64,000 nucleotides of DNA from the NCBI RefSeq assembly GCF_002848265.1, contig NZ_CP025422.1, forward strand, positions 1,580,727 through 1,644,726, read 5' to 3'. This stretch comes from Zhihengliuella sp. ISTPL4 (GTDB taxonomy: Bacteria; Actinomycetota; Actinomycetes; Actinomycetales; Microbacteriaceae). Below, in pieces: positions 8,108-16,009 of this stretch. How positions within the stretch are numbered: position 1 is the stretch's first letter; every line of letters begins with the position of its first letter. Both the position numbers and the translations under genes were made by a program. Under the pieces are notes generated by a model. The model did not search any database and had not been told where the DNA came from. It saw only the letters and a list, made by a program, of their open reading frames with translations.

Positions 8108-9064
8108 ATGAACGGTGCCCTCACCACCCCCGCCGAATCGGTGTCGACCCTCGTCGCGCGCAACATCAGCGAGTTCCGCGCCGCCGTTTCCGAGTCCTTC
8201 GTCCCGCTGCAGGTGACCACCGCGGGCGCGGATCAGTTCCGCGGCGTGATCCGCGGCGCCGCGGTCGACGAGGTGCACGTCAACGACATCCGCGCGACCT
8301 CGCACGTCGTCGAGCGCACCACCGAGCTCATCGCCCGCGGAGACCGGTCGTACTTCAAGGTGAGTCTGATGCTCGCGGGGACGGGCCTTCTCATCCAGGA
8401 CGACCGCGAGGCCGTGCTGCAGCCGGGAGACCTGGCCGTATACGACACCGATCGACCGTACTCCCTCGTCTTCGATCAGGACTTCCGCACCATGGTCGTC
8501 ATGTTCCCGAAGCATCTCATCAGCCTCCCACCGGACATGATCGGGCAGCTGACGGCCGTCCGCATCTCCGGGCAGGAGGGGCTGGGCGGCATGGTCGTGC
8601 CGTATCTGACACAGCTCGCCGGGAACCTCGACGAACTCGCGGGCACGACGGGGGCCCGGCTCGCGCACAGCGCCCTCGACCTCGTGACCACCGTGTTCAC
8701 GCGGGAACTCGGGCTTGACCAGGCCACCGCCGACCCGCACCGCGCCCTCATGCAGCGGATCCGCTCGCACATCGATCGCCACCTGGCCTCGACCGACCTC
8801 GGCCCGGCCTCGATCGCCGCGGCCCATTTCATCTCCACCCGGCATCTGCACGGCCTGTTCCAGGAGCAGGGGGTGACCGTGTCGACGTGGATCCGCACGC
8901 GCCGCCTGGAGCAGTGCCGCCGCGATCTGCTCGACCCGATGCTCGCCGACCGTCCCGTCGCCGCGATCGCCGCCCGCTGGGGCTTCGTCGACGCGGCGCA
9001 TTTCAGCCGTGCGTTCAAGACCGCGTTCGGGGTCTCCCCCAGCGAGTACCGCGCCACCCACTGA
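8108..9064 (+). CDS. AraC family transcriptional regulator, FeaR-like
   Basis: A 318-residue activator-type protein. Residues 1-190 form the cupin-like sensor domain of the AraC_binding_2/FeaR group (for example SYFKVSLMLAGTGLLIQDDREAVLQPGDLAVYDTDRPYSLVF). Residues about 215-316 carry two helix-turn-helix motifs, ending in the AraC signature (AIAARWGFVDAAHFSRAFKTAFGVSPSEYR). FeaR of E. coli activates the phenylethylamine oxidase and phenylacetaldehyde dehydrogenase genes. Here the gene lies between a copper amine oxidase and the moaF-like operon, and a similar sensing role is inferred. GAGGTG precedes the ATG by 7 nt. Upstream, TAGCAT (8047-8052) could be a -10 element, and a GTATAC palindrome (8066-8071) lies in the presumed leader. 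Confidence 0.88.
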   Translation: MNGALTTPAESVSTLVARNISEFRAAVSESFVPLQVTTAGADQFRGVIRGAAVDEVHVNDIRATSHVVERTTELIARGDRSYFKVSLMLAGTGLLIQDDREAVLQPGDLAVYDTDRPYSLVFDQDFRTMVVMFPKHLISLPPDMIGQLTAVRISGQEGLGGMVVPYLTQLAGNLDELAGTTGARLAHSALDLVTTVFTRELGLDQATADPHRALMQRIRSHIDRHLASTDLGPASIAAAHFISTRHLHGLFQEQGVTVSTWIRTRRLEQCRRDLLDPMLADRPVAAIAARWGFVDAAHFSRAFKTAFGVSPSEYRATH

Positions 9065-9304
9065 CCCCCTTCCCCTCGCGTCCTTTCCGCCATTCGGGAT
9101 CACAAACGTCCCGCACCCGGGAGGACGGAGCCGCTGCGGGGGGACGGGGCTTGCCCGGGAGGGCACGCCGGTTGACTCTCGGCGCGGGATGGACGCCGCA
9201 CGCTTGAGGGCTCCCCGGACCCGGCCGGAGCATGAGGCAAGCGCATCGCGACGACGCGGTGCCCGGGGCGACGAGGCCCCGCCGTGTGCGACGTCAGGAC
9301 CCTC

Positions 9305-10093
9305 ATGACCGACATCTCCACCGACCCCACTCTGGACGAATGGCGCACGTACGACGAGTTCGCCGCCGGCATCGACGCGTTCCGCCTGCCGAACACGATG
9401 CTCGCCGGAACCGCGCTCACGCTCACCCTCGACGACGACACCACGCTCGCGCTCCGCTTCGACGAGGACTCCGTGACCTGGGAGGGACTGGGTGCCTCGG
9501 GACGCGACCCGTATGACGCGGTCCGCGTGCGCGACGACGTCGTCTTCGTGAACATCCCCTTCGAGACCCGCGAGCGTGAAGCCCTCACCGTCGTCTTCTC
9601 CACCACGACCCACCGCGCCACCGTCATCCGCTCCCGCATCGCCGCCGAGGCCGTCGAGGGCACCCCGCAGGTGGGGCAGGACTTCTGGGCCGCGACCACC
9701 GACGCCGGGCCCGCGACCGGCGAGGTCCCCGGTCCGAGCCGCGATCTGATCGGCAAGCGGAACATCTACCGCTACAGCCCCCAGCACCTGTACGAGCACG
9801 TCTACGTCTCCAGCCAGCGCTACGCGTGGCAGTGCCTCGAGGGCGTCCAGCGCGGTCACGGCGACATGGACCTCTCCACGGTGTGGAAGTTCGCGGACGG
9901 CCTGTACCTGTTCTGCTTCCGCGAGTTCCGGATCGCGGTGGCGAGCGTCTGGCTCCACGACCTCGGCTATCAGCTCATGACGACGGGGATCTTCCTCGGC
10001 CTCAACGGCGACGGCGAGTCCGAGCACTCCCGCGCCGGCGGCCACATCTACCCCCTGGGCGCCGTCGCCTACCCGGACGCGCAGCCCGTCTGA
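9305..10093 (+). CDS. MoaF-like protein (first paralogue)
   Basis: A 262-residue protein with two related halves: an N-terminal MoaF-like part (residues about 30-130) and a C-terminal part (about 150-255). The latter carries the diagnostic segment YSPQHLYEHVYVSSQRYAWQ followed by CLEGVQRGHGD. The family is named after Klebsiella moaF, an amine-regulon gene once linked to molybdenum cofactor synthesis; its biochemical role is not settled and the fold is calycin-like. No signal peptide or membrane segment is seen. It is the first gene of a likely operon with an NTF2-like protein and a branched-chain-type importer. A second paralogue lies at 19362. The start at 9305 has no strong Shine-Dalgarno sequence. 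The 240 bp upstream hold no gene I can support. Confidence 0.85.
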   Translation: MTDISTDPTLDEWRTYDEFAAGIDAFRLPNTMLAGTALTLTLDDDTTLALRFDEDSVTWEGLGASGRDPYDAVRVRDDVVFVNIPFETREREALTVVFSTTTHRATVIRSRIAAEAVEGTPQVGQDFWAATTDAGPATGEVPGPSRDLIGKRNIYRYSPQHLYEHVYVSSQRYAWQCLEGVQRGHGDMDLSTVWKFADGLYLFCFREFRIAVASVWLHDLGYQLMTTGIFLGLNGDGESEHSRAGGHIYPLGAVAYPDAQPV

Positions 10094-10165
10094 CCCTTCG
10101 ACCCTTCGACCCTTCGACCCTTCGACAGGCTCAGGGACCCACCCTTCGACACGCTCGGGGACCCA
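10094..10165. repeat. Tandem 8-mers and dispersed repeat units between moaF-like and NTF2-like genes
   Basis: Four tandem copies of CCCTTCGA (10094-10125) run into CAGGCTCAGGGACCC. A second variant unit (CCCTTCGACACGCTCGGGGACCC) ends at 10165. The same unit recurs at 11831-11875 and 56541-56563. It is a short dispersed intergenic repeat, not a gene. Confidence 0.8.
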
Positions 10166-10200
10166 GACGGGCGCAGCGACCCACCACGGAAAGAGAGCAC

Positions 10201-10623
10201 ATGAGCAACGCAGACCTGATCCGCGACCACTACGCCGCCAACGACCGGGGCGACCTGGACGGCATGCTCGCGCCCTTCGCACCGGACATCGAGTGGACCG
10301 AGGCCGCGGGATTCCCCTATGCCGGAACCTACATCGGCCCGGACGCGGTCGCCGAGAACGTCTTCGGCCGCATCCAGGAGGAGTGGGACGACTACACCGT
10401 CGCGATCGACGAGGTCGTCGACGGCGGCGACGTCGTGGTCGGCATCGGCACCTACTCCGGCACCTACAAGCGCACCGGGCGGTTCTTCGCCGCCCGGGTG
10501 GCCCACGTCTGGCGCGTGGCGGGCGGCGAGATCGTCGCCTTCGAGCAGTTCACCGACACGGAGCTCGTGAACCGCGCCCTGCGCGCGCCGTCGATGAGCA
10601 CCGAGACCCAGCCTTCGAGCTGA
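10201..10623 (+). CDS. NTF2-like (SnoaL-type) protein
   Basis: A 140-residue protein with the cone-like alpha+beta fold pattern of nuclear transport factor 2/SnoaL proteins. It has an N-terminal helix pair (LIRDHYAANDRGDLDGMLAPFAPDIEWTEAAGFPYAG) and a strand-rich C-terminus (VAHVWRVAGGEIVAFEQFTDTELVNRAL). Members may be isomerases, dehydratases, hydrolases or binding proteins; no catalytic residue can be named here. Lying between a moaF-like gene and an importer operon, it may act on the imported compound or its product. GAAAGAG lies just upstream of the ATG, after the repeat cluster. Confidence 0.82.
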   Translation: MSNADLIRDHYAANDRGDLDGMLAPFAPDIEWTEAAGFPYAGTYIGPDAVAENVFGRIQEEWDDYTVAIDEVVDGGDVVVGIGTYSGTYKRTGRFFAARVAHVWRVAGGEIVAFEQFTDTELVNRALRAPSMSTETQPSS

Positions 10624-10655
10624 CAGCACGACCCGAACAGGAGAGGCAGAAGCAC

Positions 10656-11822
10656 ATGAACAGACGAGCATCCGGCACCGCGGCGGTCATCGCCGTGGCC
10701 GCCCTCGCTCTCGCCGGCTGCGCCGGTGGCGACGGAGCCGGGGGCGACGGTGCCCCCATCGTCATCGGCTCCGTGAACACGATCAGCGGCCCGGCGACGT
10801 TCCCGGAGGCCTCGCAGGCGGCTGCCGCCGTCTTCGACGCGTTCAACGAGGACGGCGGCCTGGATGGCCGCATGATCGAGTACAAGATGCTCGACGACAA
10901 GGGCGACCCGGCCACGGCCACCGCCTCGGCACGGGAGATCGTGGGCAGCGACGAAGCCGTCGCGCTCGTGGGCTCCGCGAGCCTCATCGAGTGCGAGATC
11001 AACGCGAAGTACTACGAGCAGGAGGGCATCCTCTCGGTTCCCGGCATCGGCGTCGACACGGGCTGCTTCGACAGCGAGAACATCTCACCGGCCAACGTCG
11101 GCCCGTTCAACGACATGACCCTCACGCTGCAGTACGGCTCCGAGGTGCTCGGACTCGACGACATCTGCATCCTGCTGGAGATCGCCGGCTCCACCCGCCC
11201 GACCTACCAGGCCGCGATCGACAAGTGGACCGAGATCACGGGCAAGGAGCCGAAGTACGTCGACGACACCGTGCCCTACGGCGCCTCCGACTACACGCCC
11301 TACATCGTCAAGGCCCGCGACCAGGGCTGCAAGGCCCTCGCGATCAACCCGGTCGAGCCGGACGCGATCGGACAGGTCAAGGCCGCGAACGCGCAGGGCT
11401 GGGACGACGTGACCTGGCTCTACCTCACGAGCGTGTACAGCGAGAACTTCGCCGACGCGATCGACGACGCGGGTGCCGGCATCTACGTCCCCGCGGAGTT
11501 CTACCCCTTCACGGACGACGACGAGATCAACGCGGACTGGCGGACGCTGATGGAGGAGAACGACATCCCCCTCACCTCGTTCAGCCAGGGCGGGTACCTC
11601 GCGGCCACGTACTTCATCGAGGTGCTGAAGAGCATCGACGGCGACATCACCCGGGAGAGCGTCTCCGAGGCGCTGAAGGGCATGGACCCGATCGAGAACC
11701 CGATGGTCGGGACGCCCTACGCCTTCGGCACGCAGAACACCGCGGGCTGGCCGATCATCCTGAAGTCCGGCACGAACGCCTGGGAGAAGGTCGCCGACGA
11801 CTGGCTCCGGATCGGCGAATAG
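10656..11822 (+). CDS. Branched-chain-type ABC transporter substrate-binding lipoprotein
   Basis: A 388-residue secreted lipoprotein. The signal peptide ends in a lipobox (LALAGC, Cys near residue 22), followed by a periplasmic-binding-protein type I fold of the LivJ/Peripla_BP_6 class (IVIGSVNTISGPATFPEASQAAAAVFDAFNEDGGLDGR). It would capture a ligand outside the membrane and deliver it to the downstream permeases. Family members bind leucine-type amino acids but also aromatic acids, amides or urea. The moaF-like, NTF2-like and amine-oxidase neighbours point to an aromatic amine-derived or other catabolic substrate rather than nutritional amino acids (inference). An AGGAGAGG Shine-Dalgarno precedes the ATG. 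Confidence 0.93.
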   Translation: MNRRASGTAAVIAVAALALAGCAGGDGAGGDGAPIVIGSVNTISGPATFPEASQAAAAVFDAFNEDGGLDGRMIEYKMLDDKGDPATATASAREIVGSDEAVALVGSASLIECEINAKYYEQEGILSVPGIGVDTGCFDSENISPANVGPFNDMTLTLQYGSEVLGLDDICILLEIAGSTRPTYQAAIDKWTEITGKEPKYVDDTVPYGASDYTPYIVKARDQGCKALAINPVEPDAIGQVKAANAQGWDDVTWLYLTSVYSENFADAIDDAGAGIYVPAEFYPFTDDDEINADWRTLMEENDIPLTSFSQGGYLAATYFIEVLKSIDGDITRESVSEALKGMDPIENPMVGTPYAFGTQNTAGWPIILKSGTNAWEKVADDWLRIGE

Positions 11823-11830
11823 TCCCGCGC

Positions 11831-11875
11831 TTCGACAGGCTCAGCGACCCACCCTGGGTCCCTGAGCCTGTCGAA
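11831..11875. repeat. Dispersed repeat pair forming a 20-bp hairpin inside the importer operon
   Basis: Two inverted copies of the repeat unit (11831-11850 and 11856-11875) form a 20-bp stem with one mismatch and a 5-nt loop. It lies between the substrate-binding protein and the first permease gene. It may act as an mRNA-processing or stability element, or a partial terminator. Confidence 0.8.
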
Positions 11876-11906
11876 GGGCCCTCCCCCTCACCAGAAAGGA
11901 CGCCTG

Positions 11907-12767
11907 ATGCTCCAAGGCGCCATCGCCGGTCTCGCCGCCGGCGGCCTCTACGCCGTCCTCGGCGTCTGCCTCACCCTCATGTCGCGCCTCGTGCGCGTGG
12001 TGAACTTCGCCCAGGCCGCCACCGGCATGTTCGGCGCGTTCACCGCCGTGTGGTTCGTGCGCGAGATCGGGCTGCCCATCTGGCTCGGGTCGATCCTCGG
12101 CGTCCTCGTCGCGGGCCTGCTCGCCGCGGCCATCGGGTTCATCGCCGCGACGTGGCTGTCGGAGGCGTCGACGACGACCCGCTCGGCCATGACGGTCGGC
12201 CCGCTGCTGCTGCTCATCTCCCTGTCGTTCATCCTGTTCGGCAACAAGCCGCAGCCCTTCACCCCGATCATCGCCGGCCCCGCGTTCTCCTTCGGCGGCG
12301 TGGTGATCAGCCAGGTGACCGTGGCGACAGTGGCGATGGCCGTCGTCACCGCCGTCGCCGTGCGCATCGTGCTGCGCCGCACCAGGGTCGGCACCCAGCT
12401 GCGCGCGCTGTCGGAGCGGCCGACCACGGCGGAGCTGCTCGGCATCCGTTCGCGACCGCTGTCGATCGCCGTCTGGTTCGTCACCGGGATCATCAGCGCC
12501 ATCGCGATCATCATCGTCGCGCCCTCGCAGTCGAACGACGCCACGAGCCTGTCCATGCTCATCGTCCCCGCTGCGGCGGCCGCGCTCCTCGGCGGCTTCC
12601 GCCGGCTCGACCTCGCCGTCGTCGGCGGGCTGCTCCTCGGCGTCCTCGGCGGACTCGTCGCGCAGATCGACGAAGTGGCGCTCGTGCGCAACTTCCTGCC
12701 GTTCCTGTTCATCGTCGTCCTGCTGTTGTGGACGCAACGCAAGGAGGTGTGGGATGCCGCTCGCTGA
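11907..12767 (+). CDS. Branched-chain-type ABC transporter permease (LivH-like)
   Basis: A 286-residue integral membrane protein with about eight hydrophobic helices and the LivH-family opening (LQGAIAGLAAGGLYAVLGVCLTLMSRLVRVVNFAQAATGMFGAFTA). It has the cytoplasmic coupling-helix type segment with RALSERPTTAELLGI. It forms half of the membrane channel with the next gene product. AGAAAGGA precedes the ATG. The 3' end overlaps the next gene by 14 nt. Confidence 0.93.
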   Translation: MLQGAIAGLAAGGLYAVLGVCLTLMSRLVRVVNFAQAATGMFGAFTAVWFVREIGLPIWLGSILGVLVAGLLAAAIGFIAATWLSEASTTTRSAMTVGPLLLLISLSFILFGNKPQPFTPIIAGPAFSFGGVVISQVTVATVAMAVVTAVAVRIVLRRTRVGTQLRALSERPTTAELLGIRSRPLSIAVWFVTGIISAIAIIIVAPSQSNDATSLSMLIVPAAAAALLGGFRRLDLAVVGGLLLGVLGGLVAQIDEVALVRNFLPFLFIVVLLLWTQRKEVWDAAR

Positions 12768-14526
12768 CCGCCCCTGGTTCCGGATCACCTGGCCGTTCGC
12801 CGTCGCCGTCGTCGGCATCGGCGTGGGCGCGCTCCTCAGCGCCGCCCTTCCCGGCTACTTCGTCTTCCTCGCGATCAGCGCCGTCACGGCCGCGATCGCG
12901 ATTCTCGGCCTCGGAATCGTCACCGGCTCGGCCGGGATGATCGCCCTGTGCCAGCTCACCTTCGCTGCGGTCGGGGCGTGGATCGTCTCGCTGCTGAACG
13001 TCATGCAGGCGCCCGGCGGCTTCCTCGTCTGGCTCGTGCTCGGCGGCGTCGCGGCCGGTCTCGTCGGCATCCTCGTCGGGCTCCCCGCCCTGCGGCTGCG
13101 CGGGGTGAACCTCGCGGTGGTGACGCTCGGTTTCGCCGCGGCGGCCGATGTGACGCTCGTACAGATCCAGTTCCCCGGATCCGCGGACGGCATCGCGATC
13201 GAGCGCCCGGCGCTGTTCGGGAGCGACCGGGAGTTCTTCTTCCTCTCCATCGTCGTGCTCGCCGTCTGCGGCCTGGCGGTGTTCTTCCTGCAGCGCGGAC
13301 GGTGGGGCGCGAGCTGGAAGGCCGTCGCGTTCTCCGAGCGCGGCACGGCCGCGGCCGGACAGAGCGTGCGCACCGCGAAGCTCACGGCGTTCGCGGTGTC
13401 GGCGGCCCTCGGCGGCATCTCCGGCGGGCTGCTCGCCGGACAGGTGCAGCTCCCCTTCGCCTCGAGCTTCACACCCCTGCAGTCCCTCGCCCTGTACGTG
13501 CTGGCGATCATGTCCGGCGCGCACCTCATCGACATGGCCATCTTCGGCGGACTGCTGTGGGTGCTCGTGCCGGAGCTGCTCAAGCGCTGGGGCGTGCCCC
13601 AGGACTGGGGCTTCGTCGTGTTCGGCGTGTTGGGGGTGCAGGCGCTGACGAGCGGCACGAACCTCGGCCAGGGCATCCGCAACCTCCTGTACCGACGGGC
13701 CGACCGGCGCACGGCCAGCGCGGAGCTCACGGCGCTCCCGCCGGACGCGGGAACCGGTGCGACGGCGATCACCACGACCACGACGGCCACCGTCGACGAG
13801 GCCGCCCTCGACGGCGCCCCGGTGCTCACGGTCGACGGTCTGACCGTGCAGTTCGGGGCGCTCAAGGCCCTCGACGACGTCTCGTTCACGGTGCCCGCCG
13901 CCTCGATCATGGGGCTCATCGGTCCGAACGGCGCCGGGAAGTCGACCTTCGTCGACGCCATCAGCGGCTTCCTCCCCCAGCATGAGGGCCGCGTGCTCCT
14001 CGGCGACCGCGACCTGGCTGGCCTCTCCCCCACCCGGCGTGCGCGACTCGGACTGCGACGGACGTTCCAGCAGGACCGCGTCCCCCCGGCGCTGACGGTG
14101 GGCGGCTACGTGCGCTTCGTGGCCAGACGGCGGCTCGCCGCGGCGGACATCGACGAGGTCCTCGCCTTCTTCGGGTGCCCTCCGGCCCGGGCGCGCCTCT
14201 CGAGCGTCGACGTCGGCACCCGGCGGCTCGTGGAAGTCGCGGCGAACGTCGCCGCCCGCCCGCGCCTGCTCATCCTCGACGAGCCCGCCGCCGGCCTCTC
14301 GCACGAGGAGCATCTGGCGCTCGCGGCTCGCCTGCGTGAGCTCCCGGGGCGCTACGGCGTGGCCCTCATCATCATCGAGCACGACCTGGACCTCGTCCGC
14401 TCGGTGTGCCCGACCCTCACGGTCCTCGACTTCGGCCGCGTCCTGGCGAGCGGCCCGCAGGCGGAGGTCCTCGCGAACCCTGACGTCGTCAAGGCGTACA
14501 TGGGAGAGACGGAGCTGCTGAAATGA
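12754..14526 (+). CDS. Fused ABC importer permease and ATPase (LivM-LivG)
   Basis: A 590-residue fusion. Residues about 1-320 are a LivM-type permease with eight to ten helices (AISAVTAAIAILGLGIVTGSAGMIALCQLTFAAVGAW). Residues about 357-590 are a LivG-type ATP-binding domain with Walker A GPNGAGKST (near residue 390) and Walker B LLILDEPAAGLSH. The segment before Walker B reads SSVDVGTRRLVEVA, a weakened ABC signature without the usual GQ. An Ala/Thr-rich linker (ITTTTTATVDEA) joins the parts. The fusion fixes one permease to one ATPase. Its stop overlaps the start of livF by ATGA. Confidence 0.93.
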   Translation: MPLADRPWFRITWPFAVAVVGIGVGALLSAALPGYFVFLAISAVTAAIAILGLGIVTGSAGMIALCQLTFAAVGAWIVSLLNVMQAPGGFLVWLVLGGVAAGLVGILVGLPALRLRGVNLAVVTLGFAAAADVTLVQIQFPGSADGIAIERPALFGSDREFFFLSIVVLAVCGLAVFFLQRGRWGASWKAVAFSERGTAAAGQSVRTAKLTAFAVSAALGGISGGLLAGQVQLPFASSFTPLQSLALYVLAIMSGAHLIDMAIFGGLLWVLVPELLKRWGVPQDWGFVVFGVLGVQALTSGTNLGQGIRNLLYRRADRRTASAELTALPPDAGTGATAITTTTTATVDEAALDGAPVLTVDGLTVQFGALKALDDVSFTVPAASIMGLIGPNGAGKSTFVDAISGFLPQHEGRVLLGDRDLAGLSPTRRARLGLRRTFQQDRVPPALTVGGYVRFVARRRLAAADIDEVLAFFGCPPARARLSSVDVGTRRLVEVAANVAARPRLLILDEPAAGLSHEEHLALAARLRELPGRYGVALIIIEHDLDLVRSVCPTLTVLDFGRVLASGPQAEVLANPDVVKAYMGETELLK

Positions 14527-15215
14527 GCGAACTGGTACTCGACGGCGTCACGGTGAGCCGCGGCGCCGGGCCGGTCATCTCGGACGTCTCGCTGCGGGTC
14601 GCCGGCGGCGAGGTCCTGGCCCTGGTCGGTCCGAACGGCGCGGGTAAGACGAGCCTCATCGAGGCCGTGTCCGGCGTGACCCCGCATTCCGCGGGATCGA
14701 TCCTCCTCGACGGGGAGCCGATCGACCGGCTCTCCCGGGTGACGCGGGCTCGGCGCGGCATCGTGCACATCGAGCAGGGACGCGCCGTGTTCCCGTCGCT
14801 GACCGTGCGCGAGAACCTCTCCCTTACGGCGCGCACCGCCGACGAGATCGGGGCCGTCCTGGCGCAGTTCCCGGAGCTCGAGAAGCGCATCGACTCCCCC
14901 ACGGCGCTGCTGTCGGGTGGAGAGCAGCAGATGGTGGTGCTGGCACGGGCGTTCGCGGCGAAGCCCCGGGTGCTGCTCATCGATGAGATGTCGCTGGGCC
15001 TCGCGCCGGTCGTGTTCCTGCGCTTGATGCCGATCGTGTCGTCGATCGCGGAGTCCGGGGTGGCGGTGCTGCTCGTGGAGCAGTTCACGCAGCTCGCACT
15101 CGGCCTCGCGCAGGAGGCGGTGGTCGTCGCCGGCGGCCGTGTGTCGTTCCAGGGTGCGCCGCAGGCCCTCCAAGACGATCCCGCCCTCCTCCACCGCGCC
15201 TACCTCGGCGGCTGA
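14523..15215 (+). CDS. Branched-chain-type ABC transporter ATP-binding protein (LivF-like)
   Basis: A 230-residue ATPase with Walker A GPNGAGKTS, an intact signature LLSGGEQQMVVLARA, Walker B VLLIDEMSLGLAP and an H-loop region near LLVEQFTQLALG. It would pair with the ATPase half of the preceding fusion to power the importer. It is the last gene of the operon; a large nested hairpin follows within 5 nt of the stop. Confidence 0.94.
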   Translation: MSELVLDGVTVSRGAGPVISDVSLRVAGGEVLALVGPNGAGKTSLIEAVSGVTPHSAGSILLDGEPIDRLSRVTRARRGIVHIEQGRAVFPSLTVRENLSLTARTADEIGAVLAQFPELEKRIDSPTALLSGGEQQMVVLARAFAAKPRVLLIDEMSLGLAPVVFLRLMPIVSSIAESGVAVLLVEQFTQLALGLAQEAVVVAGGRVSFQGAPQALQDDPALLHRAYLGG

Positions 15216-15219
15216 CTCC

Positions 15220-15301
15220 GTCGACCCACCCCGTTGCGTTCCTCCCGGCCCCTTGCGCGCGATCGCAAGGGGCCGGGAGGCGCGAAAGGGGGTGGGTCGA
15301 C
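15220..15301. terminator. Nested double-stem terminator after the importer operon
   Basis: An outer 13-bp perfect stem (15220-15232 with 15289-15301) encloses an inner 17-bp perfect stem (15241-15257 with 15264-15280, 6-nt loop). There is no U tract, as is common in actinobacteria. It ends 12 bp before the -10 element of the next gene. Confidence 0.8.
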
Positions 15302-15312
15302 GAAGTGGGGGT

Positions 15313-15318
15313 TAGCCT
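15313..15318 (+). promoter_or_regulatory. -10-like hexamer of the HAD gene (leaderless)
   Basis: TAGCCT ends 6 nt before the GTG start at 15325, so transcription would start at the initiation codon. Confidence 0.55.
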
Positions 15319-15324
15319 GAGGGA

Positions 15325-15975
15325 GTGACCGAGATCCTCCACGCCCGCGCCGCCCTCCTCGACATGGACGGGACCCTCGTCGACTCGACCGCCGTCGTGG
15401 AGCGCCTCTGGCTCGCCTGGGCGGAGCCGCACGGAATCGACCCGGAGACCGTGCTCCGCACGGTCCACGGGCGGCAGGGGCATCAGAGCATGGCGATCCT
15501 GCTCCCCGAGCGCGACCACGCGATCAACCTCCGCGAGAACGAGGTCATGCTCGCGACCGAGGCCTCCGACGTGGACGGTGTGATCGGCATCGCGGGCGCC
15601 GAGGAGCTGCTCGCCGCCCTGCACCCGTTCCCCCACGCGGTGGTCACCTCGGCCAACGTCGCCCTCATGACCGCGCGCATGGGCCAGGCGGGTCTCACCG
15701 TCCCCGATCTCGCCGTCACCGCGGAGAGCGTGTCCGCGTCGAAGCCGGACCCGGAGGGCTTCCTCCTCGCCGCACGCACGCTCGGCATCGACCCGGCGGA
15801 CTGTGTCGTATTCGAGGACTCGGGCGCGGGCATCCAGGCCGCCCACGCCGCGGGCATGCGCGTGATCGGCATCGGCCCGCACGCCGGAGCCCACGCCCCG
15901 ACGGCGCACGTCGACGACCTCACGCACGTCGCGGTCGTCCCGACCGACGACGGCTTCGAGCTCCGGATCGACTGA
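15325..15975 (+). CDS. HAD superfamily phosphatase (beta-phosphoglucomutase-like)
   Basis: A 216-residue phosphohydrolase. Motif I is LDMDGTLVDST, motif II lies at VVTSAN, the motif III lysine is in ASKPDPEGF, and motif IV is VFEDSGAGIQAAHAAGM. The cap helix region (HGIDPETVLRTVHGRQGHQSM) resembles small sugar-phosphate and polyol-phosphate phosphatases. It sits alone between the importer terminator and a convergent SDR gene, so context gives no substrate. The GTG start is chosen because TAGCCT ends exactly 6 nt upstream. Confidence 0.92.
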   Translation: MTEILHARAALLDMDGTLVDSTAVVERLWLAWAEPHGIDPETVLRTVHGRQGHQSMAILLPERDHAINLRENEVMLATEASDVDGVIGIAGAEELLAALHPFPHAVVTSANVALMTARMGQAGLTVPDLAVTAESVSASKPDPEGFLLAARTLGIDPADCVVFEDSGAGIQAAHAAGMRVIGIGPHAGAHAPTAHVDDLTHVAVVPTDDGFELRID

Positions 15976-16009
15976 CGCGCGGGCCGGGTCGCCACGGGCC
16001 CTGCCCGCG

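Noticed and set aside
6108..8111. 667-codon plus-strand frame over murR and the DUF998-like gene
   Set aside because: It crosses two well-supported genes and has a low-complexity composition.
10094..10125. Tandem CCCTTCGA as a possible CRISPR or VNTR locus
   Set aside because: Units are 8 nt with no spacers, and run into a dispersed repeat unit found elsewhere; no cas genes.
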